This document shows, piece by piece, positions 48,049 through 56,665 of a stretch of DNA of 64,000 bases; the first letter of the stretch is position 1; every line of letters begins with the position of its first letter. The stretch spans positions 930,001-994,000 of the forward strand of contig NZ_JACIET010000002.1 of assembly GCF_014197015.1 (NCBI RefSeq), read 5' to 3'. The stretch is from Niveibacterium umoris (lineage in GTDB: Bacteria > Pseudomonadota > Gammaproteobacteria > Burkholderiales > Rhodocyclaceae). The position numbers and the translations under genes were made by a program. A model generated the notes under the pieces. It was not told the DNA's origin and did not search any database. It worked only from the letters and a program-made list of their open reading frames with translations.

Positions 48049-48981
48049 ATGCTGAACGGCAATTACCCGGCGCGGGTGCGAATCGTCGAAGTCGGCCCGC
48101 GCGACGGGCTGCAGAACGAGAAGCTGCCGGTCGCCACCACGACCAAACTGGCGTTGATCGAGCGTCTGGCGGACGCGGGCCTGGGCGTGATCGAGGCGAC
48201 TGCCTTCGTATCACCCAAATGGGTGCCGCAGATGGCGGACGCCGCTGAAGTGATGGCCGGGCTGCCGCAGCGCGCGGGCATCGCTTACCCGGTGCTGGCA
48301 CCCAACCTGAAAGGTTTCGAGGCGGCGCTGGCCGCCGGCGCGAAAGAGGTGGCGATCTTCACCGCGGCCTCGGAAACCTTCTGCCAGAAGAACACCAACT
48401 GCAGCATCGACGAGAGCTTCGTGCGTTTCGCGCCGATCATGGCGGCGGCGCGCGATGCCGGTGTGGCGGTGCGCGGCTATGTCTCCTGCGTGCTGGGCTG
48501 CCCCTACGAGGGTGCGATTGCGCCACAGGCGGTACTGGACGCGACGCAACGCCTGCTGCAGATCGGCTGCTACGAAGTGAGCCTGGGCGATACGATCGGC
48601 GTCGGCACGCCGGGGTCGACGGCGCGGCTTTTCGAGCGGCTGTGTGCAAGCGTGCCTGCCGCCCAGTTGGCCGGTCACTTCCACGACACCTGGGGCCAGG
48701 CGCTGCCGAATATCCTCACCGCGCTCGACTTTGGCGTCGCCACCTTCGACAACTCGGTGGCCGGCCTCGGTGGCTGCCCCTATTCACCGGGCGCGACCGG
48801 GAACGTTGCGACCGAGGATGTCGTCTACATGCTCGACGGTCTGGGCATCGTCACCGGCGTGTCGCTGGAGCGCCTCGTCGACGCCGCCGCCTTCATCTCG
48901 GCGGCGCTTGGCCGTGCGCCTGCCAGTCGTGTCGCGCGCGCGTGGCTGGCGCGGCAACAAGGTCTTGCAAAACCGGCTTGA
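48049..48981 (+). CDS. liuE: Hydroxymethylglutaryl-CoA lyase
   Basis: LiuE splits HMG-CoA into acetoacetate and acetyl-CoA, ending the leucine route. The 310-residue TIM barrel has [11 protein letters not shown] at the start (metal and catalytic Asp), [29 protein letters not shown] and the catalytic-cysteine signature [20 protein letters not shown]. Length is standard. The ATG has GGGGAGC upstream. It closes the cluster; acetoacetate could be activated by a CoA transferase outside the window and cleaved by the thiolase. Confidence 0.96.
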   Translation: MLNGNYPARVRIVEVGPRDGLQNEKLPVATTTKLALIERLADAGLGVIEATAFVSPKWVPQMADAAEVMAGLPQRAGIAYPVLAPNLKGFEAALAAGAKEVAIFTAASETFCQKNTNCSIDESFVRFAPIMAAARDAGVAVRGYVSCVLGCPYEGAIAPQAVLDATQRLLQIGCYEVSLGDTIGVGTPGSTARLFERLCASVPAAQLAGHFHDTWGQALPNILTALDFGVATFDNSVAGLGGCPYSPGATGNVATEDVVYMLDGLGIVTGVSLERLVDAAAFISAALGRAPASRVARAWLARQQGLAKPA

Positions 48982-49002
48982 GGGAAGTGCTAGGCTGCTG
49001 AG

Positions 49003-50031
49003 ATGGAACCAAACGAGTCTGAAGTGCTGGATGTCGAGCGCCTGCTCGCAGATGCGCAGGCGCGCTACGCCGCGGGCGAACTCGACGCTGCGCGCGCGCT
49101 GTGCGACGAGGGCGTGCGACAGGCCGCCGACGCTGCGTTGGCGAGCGCGCAGGCGCGTCTGCTGGCGCGGTCGGCACGTTTCAGCGCCATCCTCAATGAG
49201 GGCGAACTGGCGCTTGAGGTCATCAGCCGCGCCGGCATGATTGCGGGGCAGTTGGACGACGCGCTGACCCGTGCCGAGGTACGACAGGCTTTCGGCTTGG
49301 TTTTGGCGCTGCTGGGGGCGGGGCTGCCGGCGGAACGCGCGCTGCGCCGGGCGATTGCCGATTTCGAGGCGCTCGGGCGCGACGAGGATGTGCTCGCGGC
49401 GCATTCAGACCTGCAATTCCTCCTCGCGATTTCCGGCCGCAACGAAGACGCCGTGCGCATCGGGCGCAAGGTGGTCGAGGACTGGCGCATCCGTGGTCTG
49501 TTGCAACGTGAAGTGGGTGCCGCCAACAATCTTGCGTGCAGCATGATCGAACTCGGTCGCCCCGACGAAGCCTATGAGTTGCTGCGGCCCTATCTGGTGG
49601 ACAAGCGCTTGCCGCGCTACCTCAAGGCGCGTATCTGCGACAGCCTGATCGATGTCTTGCTGGCACGTGGCGATGCCGACGAGGCGGAGTTCATGATCCG
49701 CCGCGCCACCGACCCTTTCGAGAGCCATCGCACCGAGTATTCGGAAGTGGCGGAGCTTTTCCATCGCGCGCGTGTGGCCCGCTTGCGTGGCCAGAATGCC
49801 GAAGCGCTGGAACTGTTGCAGCGCGTCGTTGCGACACCCGACGCGATGCGCGAGGACTGGCTGCGCAAGGCGCACGAAACGCTGATCGAGATGGCGATTG
49901 CCGCCGGCGATCTTGCCTTGCAGGCGAGCGCCTATCAGCGACTCCTTGAAATGGCGAACACCCGCTCTGAACGTGACCGGCGTCTGGTCGATGGCGTGCT
50001 GACACACGCGCTGCCCTGGGTTTTTGCTTGA
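49003..50031 (+). CDS. TPR-type helical protein of unknown function
   Basis: The 342-residue cytoplasmic protein is all-helical with TPR-like spacing, for example ADAQARYAAGELDAARALCDEG near the start, NNLACSMIELGRPDEAYELL in the middle and RARVARLRGQNAEALELLQRVV toward the end. No catalytic domain, signal or membrane segment is seen. The N-terminus is like TPR regions that in related bacteria sit before GGDEF domains, but none is present. It follows liuE by 21 bases and is probably co-transcribed. Confidence 0.75.
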   Translation: MEPNESEVLDVERLLADAQARYAAGELDAARALCDEGVRQAADAALASAQARLLARSARFSAILNEGELALEVISRAGMIAGQLDDALTRAEVRQAFGLVLALLGAGLPAERALRRAIADFEALGRDEDVLAAHSDLQFLLAISGRNEDAVRIGRKVVEDWRIRGLLQREVGAANNLACSMIELGRPDEAYELLRPYLVDKRLPRYLKARICDSLIDVLLARGDADEAEFMIRRATDPFESHRTEYSEVAELFHRARVARLRGQNAEALELLQRVVATPDAMREDWLRKAHETLIEMAIAAGDLALQASAYQRLLEMANTRSERDRRLVDGVLTHALPWVFA

Positions 50032-50034
50032 GCG

Positions 50035-50250
50035 ATGCAAGAGACGACGCCCGCATCGCCGTGCATTGGCGTATGCCGCATCGACCCGCGCAACGGCTTG
50101 TGTGAGGGCTGCCAGCGCACGCTTGAGGAGATAGGCGGCTGGTCGCAGGCCGGGTTCGCCGGTCAGCGGGCGATCCTGCAGCGGGTCGCCCAGCGACGCG
50201 CAGCGGCTGAGTGGTTCGAGGGCGATTTGCGCGGCGATTGCGACCGCTGA
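50035..50250 (+). CDS. DUF1289 family cysteine-motif protein
   Basis: The 71-residue protein has the DUF1289 pattern SPCIGVCRIDPRNGLCEGCQRTLEEIGGW, with cysteines at 10, 14, 23 and 26 able to bind iron or zinc. Function is not known. It begins three bases after the TPR gene stop and ends 13 bases before the MBL gene, so it belongs to one transcription unit. The length and C-x3-C-x8-C-x2-C spacing match the family. Confidence 0.85.
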   Translation: MQETTPASPCIGVCRIDPRNGLCEGCQRTLEEIGGWSQAGFAGQRAILQRVAQRRAAAEWFEGDLRGDCDR

Positions 50251-50263
50251 GCTGCAGCGCGCG

Positions 50264-51187
50264 ATGCAAGCTGCCTTGCCCGATTCGGTTCGCGTGCTGC
50301 AGCGCGGGTGGTTGTCAGCCAACACGATCCTGCTGTTTGACGGCGCAAGCGCAAGCGCGATCGATTCTGGCTATGTGACCGACGCACCGCAGACGGTGCA
50401 GCTTGTGCGCGACGCGCTCTGCGGTCGCAGCCTCGCGCGGCTGCTCAACACGCATTCCCATTCGGACCATGTCGGCGGCAATGCCGCTCTGGTGCGCGCT
50501 TTCGGGTGCAGCGTGAGCGTCCCGGAGGGGATGGCCGATGCGGTGGCGTGCTGGGATGAGTCAGCGCTGCTGCTTTCCGCCGCCGATCAGCGCGGTGAGC
50601 GCTTCGCCGCGCAGTCGGTGTTGCGCGCGGGCGATCGCTTCATCGCCGGCGGGCTGGAGTGGGAAGCGATCGCCGCGCCGGGCCATGACATGGACGCGCT
50701 GGTCTTTCACTGCGCCGATGCGCGCCTCCTGATTTCGGGCGATGCGCTTTGGCGGCACGGTTTCGGCATCCTGTTCGCGGATGTGATCGGCGCCGGTGGC
50801 GGGCTGGAGGCCGCGCGCAGCACACTTGAGATGCTGGCGCGCTTGCCGATCGACTGTGTGCTGCCCGGGCACGGCGCGCCCTTCGTCGAGGTCGACCAGG
50901 CCTTCGAGTCGGCGTTTGCCCGCCTGCAAGCCTTCGAGCAGGACGGAAGCCGCATGGCGCGCAACGCGCTGCGTGCCTGCATGACCTTCACGCTGCTCGA
51001 ACGCGGCGTGTTCTCGATTGATGCCCTGCCTGACTACCTGGCGCGTGTGCCGCTGTATCGCGAGGCCAACGCGCGCTACCTGCAGCAGACGCCGGATGCG
51101 CTGGCGGAGTGGCTCGTCGATGCGCTGGTGCAGGCCGGCGTTGCGCAGCGCAGCGGCGGTTTTCTGAGGCCCGCGGGACTGGTTTGA
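50264..51187 (+). CDS. MBL-fold metallo-hydrolase
   Basis: This 307-residue protein has the beta-lactamase-fold motif THSHSDHVGG (His64, His66, Asp68, His69), later PGHDMD, LISGDALWRHG and LPGHGAPF. These give the two-metal site. It lacks an obvious substrate signature; it could be a glyoxalase II-like or thioesterase-like enzyme. It differs in sequence from the MBL gene before phaC. It ends the run that begins with the TPR gene. Confidence 0.88.
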   Translation: MQAALPDSVRVLQRGWLSANTILLFDGASASAIDSGYVTDAPQTVQLVRDALCGRSLARLLNTHSHSDHVGGNAALVRAFGCSVSVPEGMADAVACWDESALLLSAADQRGERFAAQSVLRAGDRFIAGGLEWEAIAAPGHDMDALVFHCADARLLISGDALWRHGFGILFADVIGAGGGLEAARSTLEMLARLPIDCVLPGHGAPFVEVDQAFESAFARLQAFEQDGSRMARNALRACMTFTLLERGVFSIDALPDYLARVPLYREANARYLQQTPDALAEWLVDALVQAGVAQRSGGFLRPAGLV

Positions 51188-51292
51188 CCAGTCTTGCGCA
51201 AGTGGCGCTGCCCCTGCGCCGGCGGCGCTGCTAGACTGCAATGCAAATCAAATAGGTGAGGGCCGCCACGAACCGGCCCCAGAGGTCGCCCG

Positions 51293-51733
51293 ATGCATGA
51301 GTTGCGTACAACGGTGGACATCCAGGCATCGCCCAATCAGGTATGGGCGATCCTCACGGATTTCGCGACCTATCCCGAGTGGAATCCCTTCATCCGCGCG
51401 GTGCGCGGCGAGCCGATCGCCGGCCGTTCGCTGAATGTGAGCGTGGTGAGCGGCGCGGCCAAGCGTACCCGCAGCTACTGGCCGCGCGTGCTCAGCTCCG
51501 AAGCGCCGCGCGAGTTGCGCTGGCAACAGCGCATGATGTTTGGCGGCTTGCTTGAGGGCGAACATCGATTCAAGTTGGTGCAGCGTTCTGACGGCAGCAC
51601 CCGCCTCGTCCATAGTGAGTGCTTCACCGGGCTGCTGGTGCCCTTGCTGCGCGACCGCATCGAGCGCGAGGCGCGCCCCGGCTTCGAGGCCATGAACGAA
51701 GCCCTGCGTTTGCGCGCCGAAGCCATGCGCTGA
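51293..51733 (+). CDS. SRPBCC (START-like) domain protein
   Basis: The 146-residue protein has a polyketide-cyclase/START-like fold with TTVDIQASPNQVWAILTDFATYPEWNPFI at the start and a long final helix IEREARPGFEAMNEALRLRAEA that closes the ligand pocket. It would bind a hydrophobic small molecule; none is suggested by neighbours. About 105 bases without a gene separate it from the MBL gene. A promoter for xylF follows. Confidence 0.88.
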   Translation: MHELRTTVDIQASPNQVWAILTDFATYPEWNPFIRAVRGEPIAGRSLNVSVVSGAAKRTRSYWPRVLSSEAPRELRWQQRMMFGGLLEGEHRFKLVQRSDGSTRLVHSECFTGLLVPLLRDRIEREARPGFEAMNEALRLRAEAMR

Positions 51734-51810
51734 CGCCGATCCCGTCGAGCGGGTTTCCAACGGCGCGCTTGATGCCGATTGCGGAAACTCGACCTGGATC
51801 AAAAAAAACA

Positions 51811-51838
51811 TTGATGACCCCATTGGCAAAGCTAGAAA
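51811..51838 (+). promoter_or_regulatory. Possible promoter for xylFGH
   Basis: TTGATG (51811-51816) and TAGAAA (51833-51838) are spaced by 16 bases, near sigma-70 form. It lies just upstream of the palindromic block, which would then overlap the transcription start. Prediction by eye. Confidence 0.35.
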
Positions 51839-51845
51839 TCTCGAT

Positions 51846-51880
51846 TAGGGTTCACCCTAGTCAGGGATAACCCTAGGGTT
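51846..51880 (+). promoter_or_regulatory. Repeated TAGGG/CCCTA palindromes before xylF
   Basis: TAGGG-TTCA-CCCTA (51846-51859) is followed within ten bases by a perfect 12-base palindrome AACCCTAGGGTT (51869-51880). The repetition of the half-site AGGGTT suggests operator sites for a dimeric regulator. No XylR gene is in the window. Confidence 0.5.
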
Positions 51881-51906
51881 CCCGAAAGAGATCCAAAGCC
51901 TTCACC

Positions 51907-51955
51907 CCCGGTCGCTTAGCGACCGGGCCAGAAGAGATGGCGGGCAAATGCCCGC
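51907..51955 (+). promoter_or_regulatory. Two hairpins in the xylF leader
   Basis: CCCGGTCGC-TTA-GCGACCGGG (9-bp stem, 51907-51927) and GCGGGC-AAAT-GCCCGC (6-bp stem, 51940-51955) lie upstream of the xylF AAAGGAGA ribosome site. No T run follows either one. They may stabilise the leader RNA or act as an attenuator. Confidence 0.4.
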
Positions 51956-51980
51956 GAGAGCCACTACAAAGGAGACTTCA

Positions 51981-52994
51981 ATGAAATCCAGCCCGATGCG
52001 TCGTGCCCTGCTTGCCGCTTTTGCCGTTGGTACCGCCCTCATGGCCGCTCCGGCGTTCGCCGACAAGGCCAACCCGAAGATTGGTTTCTCGATCGATGAC
52101 CTGCGTGTCGAGCGCTGGGCCCGCGACCGTGACTACTTCGTTGAAGCCGCCAAGACCCTGGGCGCTACCGTCAGCGTGCAATCGGCCGATGCCAACGAGC
52201 AGCGCCAGATCTCGCAGATCGAGAACCTGATCGCTCAGAAGGTAGACGTGATCGTGATCGTGCCCTTCAACTCGAAGGTGCTGACCAACGTCATCAAGGA
52301 AGCCAAGAAGGCCGGTATCGCAGTCGTGTCGTATGACCGCCTGATCCTGAACGCCGATGTCGACGCATACATTTCGTTCGACAACGAGCGCGTCGGCCAG
52401 CTGCAAGCCGAAATGATCGTCAAGGCCCAGCCGAAGGGCAACTTCTTCCTGCTCGGCGGTTCGCCGACCGACAACAACGCCAAGCTGCTGCGCGAAGGCC
52501 AGCTGAAGGTCCTCAAGCCAAGCATCGACAAGGGCGACATCAAGATCGTCGGCCAGCAGTGGGTGAAGGAATGGAACCCGTCTGAAGCGCTGTCGATCGT
52601 CGAGAACGCGCTGACCGCGAACAAGAACAAGATCGACGCCATCGTCGCTTCGAACGACGGCACCGCCGGCGGCGCAATCCAGGCCCTGGCTGCCCAGAAC
52701 CTGGCTGGCAAGGTTGCCGTGTCGGGTCAGGATGCTGACCTGGCCGCTTGCAAGCGCGTCATCGCTGGCACGCAGACCGGTACGGTCTACAAGCCGCTCA
52801 AGCTGATCGCTTCCGAAGCCGCCAAGCTGTCGGTGCAACTCGCCAAGGGTGAGAAGCCGGCCTACAACAACGCGCTCGATAATGGTGCCAAGAAGGTCGA
52901 CTCGCTGCTCCTGACGCCGACCATCATCACCAAGGCCAACATCGACACGCTGGTGAAGGACAACTTCTACACCGCCAAGCAACTCGGCCTGTAA
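51981..52994 (+). CDS. xylF: D-xylose ABC transporter, periplasmic binding protein
   Basis: XylF captures xylose in the periplasm. The 337-residue protein has a signal peptide (1-25, APAFA|DK) and a core very like Xyl[95 protein letters not shown] and [26 protein letters not shown]. It is the first gene of xylFGH, with a strong AAAGGAGA site. Confidence 0.95.
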   Translation: MKSSPMRRALLAAFAVGTALMAAPAFADKANPKIGFSIDDLRVERWARDRDYFVEAAKTLGATVSVQSADANEQRQISQIENLIAQKVDVIVIVPFNSKVLTNVIKEAKKAGIAVVSYDRLILNADVDAYISFDNERVGQLQAEMIVKAQPKGNFFLLGGSPTDNNAKLLREGQLKVLKPSIDKGDIKIVGQQWVKEWNPSEALSIVENALTANKNKIDAIVASNDGTAGGAIQALAAQNLAGKVAVSGQDADLAACKRVIAGTQTGTVYKPLKLIASEAAKLSVQLAKGEKPAYNNALDNGAKKVDSLLLTPTIITKANIDTLVKDNFYTAKQLGL

Positions 52995-53011
52995 GTCAGC
53001 AGCACCGGCCT

Positions 53012-53033
53012 CCTTCCGCTCCGGTGCGGAAGG
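53012..53033 (+). repeat. Hairpin between xylF and xylG
   Basis: CCTTCCGC and GCGGAAGG (8 bp) flank a 6-base loop. It lies just after the xylF stop and has no T run. Such hairpins after binding-protein genes usually protect the upstream mRNA and let the binding protein be made in excess. Confidence 0.5.
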
Positions 53034-53107
53034 GGCGCCGGCCCCCGGCGGGTGCAGCACCCCCTTCCCGCTGCATCCGCCCCCAACTTTCGAAAGAAGG
53101 AACAGAC

Positions 53108-54649
53108 ATGTCCGAATACCTGCTGGACATGCGAGGCATCGTCAAGGAGTTCAGTGGCGTCAAGGCACTCGACGGGATCGACCTGAAGGTGCGCGCTGGT
53201 GAATGTGTGGGTTTGTGCGGCGAGAACGGTGCCGGCAAGTCCACGTTGATGAAGGTGCTCTCCGCGGTGTACCCACATGGAACCTGGGAGGGGCAGATCT
53301 TCTGGGAAGGCAAGGAACTTACCGCCCGAACCATCCGCGAAACCGAAGATGCCGGCATCGTCATCATCCACCAGGAACTGATGCTCGTCCCGCAGCTGTC
53401 GGTCGCCGAAAACATCTTCATGGGCAACGAGATCACCTTGCCCGGCGGTCGCATGAACTATGCGGCGATGTACCAGCGCGCCGAAGCACTGATGCATGAA
53501 CTGAAGATGCCGGATATCAATGTCGCGCTGCCGGTACTTAACTACGGCGGCGGACACCAGCAACTGATCGAGATCGCCAAGGCGCTGAACAAGAAGGCCA
53601 AGCTGCTGATTCTCGATGAACCGACATCCTCGCTGACCAAGTCCGAAACCCAGATCCTGCTCAACATCATCAAGGATCTGAAGAAGAAGGGCGTGGCCTG
53701 CGTGATGATCAGCCACAAGCTCGACGAGATTGCCGAGGTCTGCGACACGATTTCCGTGATCCGCGACGGCACCCACGTCGGCACCCGGCCGATGTCCGAG
53801 ATGGACACCAACGAGATCATCACGATGATGGTCGGCCGCGAAATCAAGAACCTTTTCCCGCGCGAAGAACACCCGATCGGTGAGGTGATCTTCGAAGCGA
53901 AGAACGTCACCTGTTACGACGTGAACAACCCGAAGCGCAAGCGGGTGGATAACGTTTCCTTCCAGCTGCGCAAAGGCGAGATCCTTGGGGTTGCCGGTCT
54001 CGTTGGTGCCGGGCGTACCGAACTCGCGATGGCGATCTTCGGTTGCTACGCCGGCCACCACTCGCTGGAGATGACGCTGGAAGGCAAGCCGCTTCACGTC
54101 CATACGCCGAAGGACGCGGTCGAGCAGGGCATCTGCATGGTGCCGGAAGACCGCAAACGCCACGGCATCGTGCCGCTGATGGGCGTGGGGCACAACATCA
54201 CGCTGTCCACGCTTCCGAGCTACGCGCACTTCGGTCGTGTCGACGCGGAAGCCGAGATGCACACGATCCAGCAGTCGATCGCCCGCATGCGCATCAAGAC
54301 CGCAACCCCGCTGCTGCAGATTCGCGGCCTGTCAGGCGGCAATCAGCAGAAGGCGGTGGTGTCGAAGATGCTGCTGCCCAGCCCGAAGGTGCTGATCCTC
54401 GACGAGCCGACGCGCGGCGTCGACGTGGGCGCCAAGTACGAGATCTACAAGCTGATGTTCGAACTGGTAAAGCAGGGCCTGTCGATCATCATGATCAGCT
54501 CCGAATTGCCCGAAGTGCTGGGCATCAGCGACCGGGTACTGGTGATGGGAGAAGGCAAGCTGCGCGGCGACTTCGTCAATCAGGGCCTGACGCAGGAACA
54601 GGTGCTGACCGCGGCGCTGGGCCAGTCCGATCAACCGATTGCGGCGTGA
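53108..54649 (+). CDS. xylG: D-xylose ABC transporter, ATP-binding protein
   Basis: The 513-residue protein has two ABC domains. The first has Walker [10 protein letters not shown], signature [15 protein letters not shown] and Walker [12 protein letters not shown]. The second has a degenerate Walker A ([10 protein letters not shown]), signature [10 protein letters not shown] and [13 protein letters not shown]. This two-domain form with a weak second P-loop is standard for XylG/RbsA-type proteins. It powers xylose import through XylH. AAGGAAC lies before the ATG. The frame is open 84 bases upstream, but the family starts at MSEYLLDM-like sequence. Confidence 0.95.
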   Translation: MSEYLLDMRGIVKEFSGVKALDGIDLKVRAGECVGLCGENGAGKSTLMKVLSAVYPHGTWEGQIFWEGKELTARTIRETEDAGIVIIHQELMLVPQLSVAENIFMGNEITLPGGRMNYAAMYQRAEALMHELKMPDINVALPVLNYGGGHQQLIEIAKALNKKAKLLILDEPTSSLTKSETQILLNIIKDLKKKGVACVMISHKLDEIAEVCDTISVIRDGTHVGTRPMSEMDTNEIITMMVGREIKNLFPREEHPIGEVIFEAKNVTCYDVNNPKRKRVDNVSFQLRKGEILGVAGLVGAGRTELAMAIFGCYAGHHSLEMTLEGKPLHVHTPKDAVEQGICMVPEDRKRHGIVPLMGVGHNITLSTLPSYAHFGRVDAEAEMHTIQQSIARMRIKTATPLLQIRGLSGGNQQKAVVSKMLLPSPKVLILDEPTRGVDVGAKYEIYKLMFELVKQGLSIIMISSELPEVLGISDRVLVMGEGKLRGDFVNQGLTQEQVLTAALGQSDQPIAA

Positions 54650-54689
54650 TCCGCGAGACCACCACAAGAACATACAGAGGCACACCAAA

Positions 54690-55850
54690 ATGAGTTCCGT
54701 TGCCAAAAACATCAAGACGCTCTTCGGACAGTACAAAGTCCTGGCGCTCGGGATCGCGATCGTCCTGATATGGTCCTTCTTCGGTTACATGACGATGACG
54801 GACGATGGCTCGTCCTTCCTCACGTCGCGTAACTTCTCGAACCTGCTGCGGCAGATGGCGATCACCGGCATGCTTGCTTCGGGCATGGTCTTCGTCATCA
54901 TCGCCGGCGAAATCGACCTGTCGGTCGGCTCGCTGCTCGGCTTGCTGGGCGGCCTCGCTGCGGTGCTGGATGCGACCTACAAGGTGCCGGTCGCGGGCAC
55001 CATCGCAATCGTCTGCTTTGGCGGTGTGCTGGCCGGCCTGATCAACGGTTACTGGGTGTCCTACCTGCGTGTGCCGTCCTTCATCGTCGGTCTTGCGGGC
55101 ATGCTTGCCTTCCGCGGCGTCCTGGTCGGCCTGACCCAGGGTTCCACCGTGCCGGTCGAATCCGCCGGGCTGATCGCGATCGGGCAGGCCTACCTGCCGG
55201 CCAACATCGGCTACATCCTGGCGCTGGCGCTGTTTGCGCTGCTCGTCTTCATCAGCCTGCGTACCCGCGCCAACCGCGCCAAGTACAACCTGACGATTGC
55301 GCCGATGTGGCAGGACGCGCTCAAGCTGGGCCTCACCGGCGCACTGATCTTCGGTTTCGTGCATACGCTGGAGTCCTACCAGGGCGTGCCGGTGCCGGTG
55401 CTGGTGCTGCTGGTCATTGCCGGCGCGTTCAGCTTCATGGCCAACAGCACGGTGTTCGGCCGCCGCATCTACGCGATTGGTTCCAACCTTGAAGCGACGC
55501 GCCTCTCCGGTGTGAACGTGCAGTTCGTCAAGATGACGATCTTCGGCATCATGGGCCTGATGTGCGCCTTCGCCGGCCTGACCACCACCGCGCGGCTCGC
55601 TTCCGGTTCGCCGTCCGCGGGGAACATGGGCGAACTTGACGCGATCGCCTCCTGCTTCATCGGTGGCACCTCGATGCGCGGCGGCGCCGGTACGGTGTCG
55701 GGCGCGATGATCGGTGCGCTGATCATGACCAGCCTCGACAACGGCATGTCGATGCTTGGCGTGGAAACCTTCTGGCAGATGATCGTCAAGGGCAGCATCC
55801 TGCTGCTGGCGGTCTGGGTCGATGTGATGTCGGGCTCCAACGAGCGCTGA
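54690..55850 (+). CDS. xylH: D-xylose ABC transporter, permease
   Basis: XylH is the membrane pore. The 386-residue protein has about ten hydrophobic helices and the family signatures NLLRQMAITGMLASGMVFVIIAGEIDLSVGS near the start and GRRIYAIGSNLEATRLSGVNV and ASCFIGGTSMRGGAGTVSGAMIGALIMTSLDNGMSMLG near the end (the EAA-like loop). It follows xylG by 40 bases and ends before a strong terminator. No xylA, xylB or xylR is in view, so the sugar-using enzymes must lie elsewhere. Confidence 0.95.
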   Translation: MSSVAKNIKTLFGQYKVLALGIAIVLIWSFFGYMTMTDDGSSFLTSRNFSNLLRQMAITGMLASGMVFVIIAGEIDLSVGSLLGLLGGLAAVLDATYKVPVAGTIAIVCFGGVLAGLINGYWVSYLRVPSFIVGLAGMLAFRGVLVGLTQGSTVPVESAGLIAIGQAYLPANIGYILALALFALLVFISLRTRANRAKYNLTIAPMWQDALKLGLTGALIFGFVHTLESYQGVPVPVLVLLVIAGAFSFMANSTVFGRRIYAIGSNLEATRLSGVNVQFVKMTIFGIMGLMCAFAGLTTTARLASGSPSAGNMGELDAIASCFIGGTSMRGGAGTVSGAMIGALIMTSLDNGMSMLGVETFWQMIVKGSILLLAVWVDVMSGSNER

Positions 55851-55897
55851 GCGCTCGCGGGTAGTCGGCCTCCCCGGTCACCTCCGGGATGCCTTGC

Positions 55898-55922
55898 GGG
55901 GGCGCGAAAGCGCCCCCTTTTT
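55898..55922 (+). terminator. Rho-independent terminator of xylFGH
   Basis: GGGGGCGC-GAAA-GCGCCCCC followed by five T bases; a strong stem with a GNRA-type loop. Confidence 0.92.
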
Positions 55923-55995
55923 GCTTGATGCGGCTCACGCCCCGGCCCGGCGCACTCGCCTACAATGCCGGGTTTGAATCGCCGGAAGCTGCAGC

Positions 55996-56532
55996 ATGAC
56001 CCCGTTCGAATTGACTCCCGATCTCCTGTTTGGCCACCGTGACATGGACACCACCCACGAAGACTTCGTGTGGGCGGTGAATGCCTTGCGTGTCGCCGAC
56101 GACGACACCATGGGCGTCGCGCTCGACGCCCTGATCGCGCACTGCGAATCGCACTTCGCGCAGGAGAACGCCTGGGCCGCCGCGATCGGCTTTCCCGGCT
56201 GCCATGCCAATGAGCATGAACGGGTGCTGGCGGTGATGCGTGCGGTGCGTGTCGAACTCGACAAGGGCGATCACGGACTTGGGCGCCGCCTGGCCGAGGA
56301 GTTGCCGGTCTGGTTCAAGCACCACGCCGCGAGCATGGACGCCGCGCTGGCCGCGATGCTGAAGAATGGCCTCACCATGGCCGACATCGACAAGGCGCCG
56401 ATCGCCTCGCCCTGCGGTGGCTCGCACGCCTGCAAGAATCACGATCACCATGATGACGAGCACGACCACGCCTGCCATGGCGAGGCGGAAGCCGCCGCCG
56501 AAGGCTGCGGCGGCGGTTGCGGCGGGCACTGA
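55996..56532 (+). CDS. Bacteriohemerythrin with a Cys/His-rich C-terminal tail
   Basis: The 178-residue protein begins with a four-helix hemerythrin domain (1-125). Its di-iron ligands are visible: His21, His53 and Glu57 (HFAQE), His70 and His74 (HANEH), His110 and Asp115 (HHAASMD). It should bind O2 or sense iron or oxygen. The C-terminal tail (140-178) is unusual: it carries five cysteines and eight histidines (CGGSHACKNHDHHDDEHDHACH ... CGGGCGGH ends), as if to bind extra metal. It stands alone between the xyl terminator and the POT transporter. Confidence 0.88.
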   Translation: MTPFELTPDLLFGHRDMDTTHEDFVWAVNALRVADDDTMGVALDALIAHCESHFAQENAWAAAIGFPGCHANEHERVLAVMRAVRVELDKGDHGLGRRLAEELPVWFKHHAASMDAALAAMLKNGLTMADIDKAPIASPCGGSHACKNHDHHDDEHDHACHGEAEAAAEGCGGGCGGH

Positions 56533-56594
56533 ATCCGGCGCGACAGGTTCCCGCCAACAAAGCGCTGCGGGCCTGCAACAGTAGTGCGACAATC

Positions 56595-56625
56595 GCGGCG
56601 CTCCTACCGGAGCGCCGCCTTCATT
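56595..56625 (+). terminator. Probable terminator after the hemerythrin gene
   Basis: GCGGCGCTCC-TACC-GGAGCGCCGC forms a 10-bp stem followed by CTTCATTT, a weak T run. The POT gene follows. Confidence 0.55.
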
Positions 56626-56665
56626 TCCGGCCTATCCGGCCCCAACACGACAGAAAAAAGAATCC

